A stretch of 64,000 nucleotides of DNA from Helichrysum umbraculigerum (Eukaryota > Streptophyta > Magnoliopsida > Asterales > Asteraceae). Shown piece by piece: positions 57,632-64,000 of this stretch. The position numbers and the translations under genes were made by a program. Below the pieces are notes generated by a model. The model was not told the DNA's origin and made no database searches. It saw nothing but the letters and a program-made list of their open reading frames with translations. The stretch lies in contig CATIUR010000012.1 of the NCBI GenBank assembly GCA_949592205.1, positions 2,442,501-2,506,500 of the forward strand. Reading direction: 5' to 3'. Position 1 is the stretch's first letter, and the number at the start of each line of letters is the position of its first letter.

Positions 57632-59987
57632 AATATCCGACACTTAGACTTTGCTTGTCCTCAAGCAAAACTCAAATTTCTCACTTGCTTCCCCAATTAA
57701 AATATTTGAAAGTGTTAATGCATTTTGGGTGAATCAAAATGTTGAGAGCAAACAATCCCATACACAAGTAATATATCCTGGAAACTGAGAGAAAATAAGG
57801 TATTCGTTTCAGAAGCATGAAATAATTCTCTTTGGCATACTATTGGGATATACATGACTAGGCGATCTCACAAGGTGGTCACTCAATTCACTCAGAAGTG
57901 TTTCGGGTTACCTATCATTCTAATCAAACGAAATCGCTCAATAACCAGTCATGCAGCATCCATCGTCATAGGCTTGCTCGAGAATCACATCTCCACCACT
58001 TAGGTGAGGACGGTGCTAATCATCCAGGACATTCAAATGGGTTGTAATGTTTGGTGAGGGTTAAAGGAAATGGATAAGTGGGAAATTGTTTTTAAGTAAA
58101 AGGGGTTTTGCTTATCTTAGGCCTTTTTAAACTCCTGAAAATTTTTATTTAGATAAACTTTTCAATGAAAACGGAAACGGATATCGAAAGGGGAGGAGAT
58201 AGCTATTTTGACTTCTATCTCTTAAAACGCACGGAAGATTATACTCTTTTAGGAATCGGAGTTTTTGGGAGATTTTGAAGCACTTAGCTTTATTTCAGAT
58301 GATATATATTTTCGTTTCTTTTCTTTTCTATTTTCTATATTTTAGGCTTGGACTTTCTTTGCCAAGGATTTTCTAAGGAATTTTTCAGTTTATTCACTGC
58401 CCTTTTGAGACCTTTTCTAACTTTCATTTTTTCACACTTTTGACAATTTCGAATTTACTTGGTGCCAATTTTACGCACTACAAGACTCTCGATTTGAGTT
58501 TTGATCATGGGAACGCACACGAGGAGTTTTGAGTAAACACGAGATTTGTAATTTTTGAGTGAAAGCAAAAAGAATACCTAAATAGCATTTTTCAAAAATT
58601 TAAAAATTTCTAAGATAAGGTTTTGGTGGGTGCGGATGTAAATGGGTTTAAAGTTTGGGTGTTAAAGAAATGAAAAAGCTAAGGCTCAACAGGGTTTTCT
58701 AGGCGGATCATCAACACTAAAATTGAGTGTTGGAAGGGGTTTGGGCTTGAAGAGATATGTAAAAATGGGGTTAGATCCTAAGGAATGTCAAGGTCCTCTA
58801 ATTGCACCTATACCGCGTACGGTACTCAACCAATGTGGTCTCGACATGTATAACAGGAGCAAGTTCTAATTCCGGATGCATGCATCGGTATACACTCATC
58901 AAACGAATAATGAAGCATTAAAAATGAATGCTTTTCATGGCTCAAGATACCTCACTACAAGATTGGGTTGTATGTGTCTAGTCATGCGATGCCTTTTAGA
59001 TTATTATTTCAGCTTAAGAAAGTCCTAACTTATTTAATCCTAATTTCCAAAATACATTACTCATACATGAAAATGATTCCTCTCAAGACATTTTAATTCA
59101 AAAATTTTGAAAAATTTCAAGCAAAAGTGAGGTTTTTAAAATTGAGGAACATTTTCCGAGTTTGCTTTTGGAAATAAGAATCAGACCTAAGGTATTCTAT
59201 ACCGCTATCCCACACTTAGTGGAACATTGTCCCTAATGTTCTTTTGAGTTGAGATTTTATTGTAAATAAAATCCCACACTTAGAGTTTGAACATATCGGA
59301 AAATCTTGCTCAAGTGTTAGTTTTGGGCTGGAATCCCACACTTAGTGATAAGTTAAGGATATGGCATAGATTACTTGAAAAAAATAAAGCAAAAATAATC
59401 AAAACAAGGATAAGAACGAGAGAACTCCCCTATCAAGGTGGTTGAAGGAGGCTGAGAGTCTGAAGATATGCTGCCTTTGAAGAAGAGTATGTGCCAGATA
59501 TCCTCCCTACGGCAGTTCCATGAAGTTCATTCGGCTGCTGGGAAAAGCACTTGGTATAGAATGGCTTGGTTCTTCATTCTCCTTACTGGCTCTCTCATGT
59601 GAAAATATCTCGTAAGTGTGAACACGTTGGATATACTTTTTAACCAACTTCTCATTTTTATAGCTTTTTACCGGAAAAGTGTATCACTATCCCAGAATGT
59701 GAAGAGATGCTTTCTACTACAAATCATTTGTAAGACATGTGTTTTTAAACGAGTTCGAGCATAATGTGTGAAAGTAGCACACAAGTACCTCAAATGCTCG
59801 AAACACATGACTTATTATTTTAAAAGTGTTTCCTAAATTCTGGGATTAGCGATGTGGTAAAAGCTGTTAGTTTTAAAATGAAGTGGTGTTTTTAAAGCAT
59901 TTGTATATCCAAGTGTGAAAGATAGTCAGAGATAATTCACTTCTTGGAAAATAAAACTACTACTAATACTAAAGGATATTTATTCCA
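57632..59987 (-). other. C 3' untranslated region
   Basis: No gene seen. Polypurine tract AAGTGTCGGAT (57634-57644) near the LTR, with AAGTGTGGGAT copies near 59207, 59271 and 59333. Hairpin TACCG-CGTA-CGGTA at 58811-58824. Blocks shared with B1 and B2 (57850-58030, 58680-58830). Confidence 0.68.
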
Positions 59988-60037
59988 CGGGTTGCCTCCC
60001 GAGAAGCGCTTCTATTTAAAGTCGAGGGCTAGACTTT
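59988..60037 (-). other. Conserved double-hairpin element (C copy, after the unknown ORF)
   Basis: Minus strand: AAAGTC-8 nt-GACTTT (60037-60018), perfect palindrome AGAAGCGCTTCT (60013-60002), CGGG-AGGCAA-CCCG (60001-59988). It starts 13 nt after the stop of the unknown ORF, the same place it has relative to pol in A, B and D. Confidence 0.74.
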
Positions 60038-60050
60038 CATTCCTCCTGGA

Positions 60051-61439
60051 TCAGCCGGAAGAGAAACCTCCGGGGCTAGAGATGCTCGGTGGTGGGGCCC
60101 TGGAGTTTTGAGGATAGAACTTGAGGAAATAACGAGTGATGACTTGGGTGATATTCGGGATTCTTGAAACGAAGGGAGGGAAGCTATCGAAGTGTTCCTC
60201 AGCCACCCTTTGTAGGTATAAGAGGTCCCAGGAGATGTCATAGACTGCTTTAGAGATGGGTCCATCGGAATCTATGAAGTAGGTCCCGTTGTACTCAAGT
60301 CTCTCACGCTCTGGTCGTTCCTGCCTTAATGAATCCATGAATCCGAAGAAGCGCAGATGGATGTCTTCATGAGTGCTGACGCTGGTGTTTCTTCTTAATT
60401 CTTCGATGGATTCGAGGATGCCTTGGATGAGCTGCTCTTGATGACTGGAATACGTGAGGTTGGGTTTACGAAAGATGTTAATCATTCTATTGTAAACCTC
60501 ACGCAGTCCATCATGGAACAACTGTCTTGGCTCCCCTGTGAAGACAGTACCGGAGATATCTCTAAGCTGCTCTGTGATGAAGTTCGCGGTGTTAACCAAC
60601 GAATCGTTAGGTATGGATGAAGGGATGTTACGGGTCCTTTCCTCCTGGCATACACGCTCCAGCCTTTCAATAATCTTGTGAGCATGGAATTCTAAAGTGC
60701 AGTCGATGTAAAACCTGTGTGGTGAAGAATCGTCGATATGATCGTTATTAGCCATAGAGATCATCAATCCTTGAAGATCATTCATCATATGTTTGTTGAC
60801 TTTATCATCAGGGTTTCCAGTAGCATAGTCCATATTGTATCTGTAAGAGTGTAGAAACTCCATCTGTCTGGGCGAATATGGAAATGCAGACCTGATTAGT
60901 GTCTCGTATACCTTGCCATATATGATTTTTTGATTTTCAAAGAACTCAAGCTCGTCAGCAGGTGGCTCATCACTATTCTGAGGTTCTTGCAGAAGCTGAG
61001 TAGCGAGATCTTCGGCGAAGGCATGGATGCGATTTTGTAGATGCTGAGGACTTTGAAAATTGGTGGCACGATAAACATCATATTCTGCTTCAATTTCTTC
61101 GATCAAGTCTCTCTGATGTGGCATGTACTCAATAGTAGAATCTCTTATAATCGCCATCAAGGTACGAAAGTCATCCTCGTATTGCTCAATAGTACTGATC
61201 ATCTCTTCGTGATTAGCGACGATCGGTACTTGGATTGTTCCGAGAGAAGAGTCTGGAATGGTGAAAGGTAGATGAAGGTGAATAGAGCGGATATCTATCG
61301 GAACATCGATGAATACGACATTGTCCTCGTCACTTTCTGTCATTGTGGGATCAACCTCTAGTGAATCAGGGAACTCCATAACGGTAGGTGGTGACTGAGA
61401 CTCGTCAGTGATCTGAGATATCGGCTGAGAAGAGATCAT
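60051..61439 (-). CDS. Unknown 462-residue protein replacing pol in element C
   Basis: Intact frame from MISSQPISQITDES to SSPGGFSSG. I recognise no RT, RNase H, integrase, envelope or zinc-finger motif. Visible features: an acidic Ser/Thr-rich first 50 residues; a hydrophobic-acidic block VVFIDVPIDIRSIHLHLPF near 45-65; then a long, mostly helical-looking, charged region with regular Leu/Ile (EQYEDDFRTLMAIIRDS, KIIERLERVCQEERTR, ILESIEELRRN); and a Pro/Ser/Gly tail. No transmembrane segment or signal peptide is obvious. The ATG overlaps the gag-protease TGA as ATGA (61439-61436), which suggests reinitiation. It is intact although gag upstream is broken. It could be a structural or accessory protein, or a captured host sequence. 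Confidence 0.72.
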   Translation of the reverse strand: MISSQPISQITDESQSPPTVMEFPDSLEVDPTMTESDEDNVVFIDVPIDIRSIHLHLPFTIPDSSLGTIQVPIVANHEEMISTIEQYEDDFRTLMAIIRDSTIEYMPHQRDLIEEIEAEYDVYRATNFQSPQHLQNRIHAFAEDLATQLLQEPQNSDEPPADELEFFENQKIIYGKVYETLIRSAFPYSPRQMEFLHSYRYNMDYATGNPDDKVNKHMMNDLQGLMISMANNDHIDDSSPHRFYIDCTLEFHAHKIIERLERVCQEERTRNIPSSIPNDSLVNTANFITEQLRDISGTVFTGEPRQLFHDGLREVYNRMINIFRKPNLTYSSHQEQLIQGILESIEELRRNTSVSTHEDIHLRFFGFMDSLRQERPERERLEYNGTYFIDSDGPISKAVYDISWDLLYLQRVAEEHFDSFPPFVSRIPNITQVITRYFLKFYPQNSRAPPPSISSPGGFSSG

Positions 61440-63334
61440 CTCAATTTCCCTTTCTCCTGAGAGTCGGAATCATGACTGGAACCAGAAGTTCCTCCTAGCT
61501 CAAGTTGAGTTCGAAGTCTAGGAAATGTGAGTGGATCGAGGTCTGATGTGATGAGTTTGGCATCACCAGAATGATCTTCCATTGGTTCTTCTTCCACTGA
61601 ATCACTATCTGGCAGCGGAATAAAACTTCGAGTGTAGTCTATCTGCATTATCTCTGCTGTCGGAAGGTATGACTCAGGAAGGTAAGTCGGTGTGGTTTGA
61701 TCTTCTTTTGTCTCATCCTCTTCTTCTTCTTCTATTTCTTCTTCAGTCTCTTCCTCTTCTTCCATTTCCTCTTCTTCAGTGTCGGAAGTAATTATAGTGG
61801 GCTCGTCAGACATCCGTGTGTCTGGTTCAGAATCATCATCCGAAGTAACTCTGCCTGTAGAAATCATACATATCTCCGCATGCTCAGTCAAGGCCTGGTC
61901 AGCCTGATCAATCCTGAAGGTGATAGTCTCCCCATGAGATCTAAGACTGATAGTCTGTGAATAAACATCGATGATAGTACGCGCGGTGTTCAAGAAGGGT
62001 CTTCCCAAGATGATAGGGATATGCACATCCTCCTGAATGTCCACCACTACAAAGTCTGTGGGATATAGGAACTTATCTACCTTAACCATGATATTCTCAG
62101 CTATTCCCTTAGGGTATATAATGGATTGGTCAGCTAGCTGGACGCTCATCTTGGTAGGCTTAAGGGGTCCTAATTCCAGTCGAGTGTAAAGTGAATAAGG
62201 CATAAGGTTGATACTGGCTCCTAGGTCGGCTAGAGAGTGTATCATGCCCGAGTGATAGATCGAACAAGGAAGGGTGAAGCGTCCGGTATCTCCTAATTTC
62301 TCATGTAGGGAATTCTTAATGATTGCTGAACATTCCGCGTTCAGTGGGACATTGGGTACTTCGGGTACCTTGTCCTTAGTAGACAGGAGTTTAAGGATGT
62401 ATTTTGAACTGGAAGGGGTTCTGGACACGATGTCCATAAATTTTCCATCGAGACGGAAGGTGTTAGCCTTGTAGGCTTTCCTAAGACGGTTAGGAAACGG
62501 AATCTGTACTTCCCTTTGTGGTGTAGGGACAGACGAGGTCTCGACTGTAGGTGGGACAGGAGAAGTAGTGGAAGGTTGGCCCGGTGCCTCCTTCGTGTCT
62601 GTAGTACTTATCTGTTTAGCCTCTTCTACGTGAGGGTTTTGTACCGTGTTACTAGGAAGATTACCCTGAGGCTTAGAGTCAAGACGTTGGGCTAGTTGTT
62701 CTAGTTTCTTGTCAAGATTTTTCATGAAGATATCAGCCTGGTCTTGTCTACCCATAACCCTTTGAATGAGTTGTATGATAGTATTGTCTGAACTAGTGAT
62801 TGGTGTGGCCGGTTCACGAGGTTGGGTGGTACTAGGTGAAGGTCTGTTAGGTGAAAATGGTTGGTTGTAGGTGAGTTGGGGTTGTTGTGGGTAGGTAGGG
62901 TATCTTGGTTGGTGTTCATACTGTTGAGGTGGTTGGTTGTTCCAAGGTAGGTATTGGATATGTCTACCAGTTGGTGGAGAGGTTTGAGTGAAAATAGGAT
63001 TTTGTGCGTAGTAGACAGTAGGGTCCTCATACGCAACCTGATATCCTTGGGTAGGATATAGGTTGGTACGATTCTGAAAGGATTGGATTTGGTGGACCTG
63101 CTGAGGGTGCTGCTTCATCTCTCCTATTTGTCTTGTTAAGGTTGCGATCTGTTCTGCCATAGACTTGATCACCTCAGTTTGGAATGGATTGGAGGCGGCA
63201 AGCGGTGCCGATGATGAGGATTGCTCACCAGAATTCCAATCGTGATGGTGCATCGTCGTAGTTTCGATCAAATTCCAAGCCTCATCTGCAGAGAGTAGCA
63301 TAATGGTCGAGTGTGATGCGATGGTTTGGAGCAA
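61436..63334 (-). pseudogene. Element C gag C-terminus and protease
   Basis: Reads from LLSADEAWNLIETTTMHHHDW through a Gln/Pro/Tyr-rich gag tail (QPPQQYEHQPRYPTYPQQPQ) with no CCHC zinc knuckle, then an NRLRKAYKANTF linker, the aspartic protease with active site SLADLGASINLMPYSLY and core LGRPFLNTARTIIDVYSQ, then a strongly acidic tail (long Glu runs, about 61690-61780). It ends at TGA 61436-61438, and no RT follows. The first residues overlap a frameshift relative to the N-terminal gag part. Processing of gag by its own protease would be possible if the frame were whole. Confidence 0.85.
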
Positions 63335-63470
63335 GACCGTTGTAAAACGTGCACAGCTGGCTGGTTTTCTCTATCAAATGGTTAGGACATTTGTTTAGGA
63401 GACTCTTATATCTCTCCCATGCCATATAGATAGATTCATCATGAGCTTGGTGGAAGTTCATGATGTCATT
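63335..63470 (-). pseudogene. Element C gag middle part, out of frame
   Basis: Continues gag after a TAA at about 63471 with MAWERYKSLLNKCPNH and LCTFYNGLAPNHR. It then needs a frame change near 63330 to enter 61436-63334. Confidence 0.8.
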
Positions 63471-63857
63471 TTAGCATTTGGTTTGTTTGGCCGGAGGAAA
63501 GTACTTAGTTAGAAACTTATTACCCATCTCCGTCCAAGAGGAGATAGAGCCGGTCTCTAATCCCTCAAACCAAGTTAAAGCATGGTGAGTAAGCGAATAG
63601 GGGAATAGGTATAGGCGAACTATGTCCTGCTCAACCCCATTCTGATTGTAAGAGTTGGTGGTTTGAATAAATCGGTTTATGTGGGCGTTGGGGTCTTCAT
63701 TGGGCAAACCATGGAATTGGCAGAATTCCTTGATTAGCTGAATGATGTGGTGTCTAAGTTCGAAAGATGCGCCGTCGATAACTGGATAGTTGATGGGTCC
63801 CCCTCGTCCTTCGATTGACGGTTTGGTGCTGTCGGCGAGAGTGACACGTGCAGCCAT
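63471..63857 (-). pseudogene. Element C gag N-terminal (capsid) part
   Basis: Starts MAARVTLADSTKPSIEGRGG, homologous to the gag starts of B1 and B2 (MANRITLASST...). It continues through IQLIKEFCQFHGLPNEDPN, HHALTWFEGL and TEMGNKFLTKYFPPAKQTKC, and ends at an in-frame TAA. Capsid role by homology. One stop and one frameshift separate it from the rest of gag. Confidence 0.87.
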
Positions 63858-64000
63858 CGGGTGTCGAGTGCGCGATTCTTTGCGAGCAGTTCGGATAATC
63901 GACTCAGGATCGGGTATGAAAGTGAGCGGTTCAGATCCGGATGATCTGGTCGAATATCGTTGTGTGTTGTGGTGAGGAATTTTCGTCTGGAATAAGTAAA
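63858..64000 (-). other. Element C leader (incomplete)
   Basis: Non-coding sequence upstream of gag. The primer site and 5' LTR would be beyond the window end. Confidence 0.6.

Larger units (their letters stand above)
55154..64000 (-). mobile_element. Athila-type element C, apparently non-autonomous (5' end outside window)
   Basis: Minus strand: gag N-part 63471-63857, gag-protease 61436-63334, a 462-residue unknown ORF 60051-61439, double hairpin 59988-60037, 3' untranslated region, 3' LTR 55154-57631. RT, RNase H and integrase are absent between protease and the 3' end. Left flank ATGTT (55149-55153) lies in the integrase of D and is the expected TSD. Its 3' region shares blocks with B1/B2, so B-family proteins are possible helpers. 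Confidence 0.82.

Overview
The window is plant nuclear DNA from a large, repeat-rich flowering-plant genome. The evidence is wall-to-wall LTR retrotransposons: Ty3/gypsy Athila-type and chromovirus (Tekay/Del-like) elements plus one Ty1/copia element, with plant-type primer sites (tRNA-Asp TGGCGCC... and tRNA-Met TGGTATCAGAGC). The species cannot be told from sequence alone. I found no host gene, rRNA or tRNA gene. Letters used below: T, chromovirus; A, B1, B2, C, D, Athila-type elements; E, copia; S1 and S2, solo LTRs of chromovirus type.

The left 45 kb is one nest, readable to the base through target-site duplications (TSDs). Element T (+ strand, running in from the left) is cut at base 65 and resumes at 42120 with its chromodomain and LTR. 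It was split by A (66-42114, minus strand; TSD GTCTG/GCCTG). A is itself split by a solo LTR of its own family (3654-5317, TSD TCTAG) and, exactly in its primer-binding site, by B2 (10258-40363, minus strand, TSD AGCGG). The gag of B2 is split by B1 (20692-36948, plus strand, TSD TGCAT). The 5' LTR of B1 is split by S1 (20754-23487, TSD TCTTT). The LTR of T (42399-45501) is followed directly by a second primer site and leader, as in a tandem LTR-internal-LTR-internal array. That leader then breaks abruptly into E (46335-51127, minus), whose gag holds S2 (47099-49608, TSD GGTGG). Next come D (51198-55153, minus), cut in its integrase by C (55154 to beyond the window end, minus).

All coding parts are retroelement gag, protease, reverse transcriptase, RNase H and integrase, broken to different degrees. 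B1 is the best preserved: one gag-pol frame of 1,856 codons (stop included) with only two premature TGA codons, then a separate small ORF3. B2 also carries ORF3. C is probably non-autonomous: it has gag-protease but no RT, RNase H or integrase, and in their place an intact 462-residue ORF of unknown function whose ATG overlaps the gag-protease stop (ATGA).

The most interesting signals are non-coding. (1) A structured element of about 50 nt (hairpin, AAGCGCT(T) box, second hairpin with loop AGRCAM) sits 11-20 nt after the last pol (or C-ORF) stop codon in A, B1, B2, C and D. Its stems keep pairing although their bases differ between families. (2) Each LTR family carries its own array of short palindromes. 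In B1, B2 and C they are about 20-21 bp apart, two helical turns, just upstream of the TATA box. (3) Extra copies of the polypurine-tract sequence and further small hairpins lie between the coding region and the 3' LTR. These may be shared cis-acting signals through which non-autonomous copies such as C use other elements' proteins.
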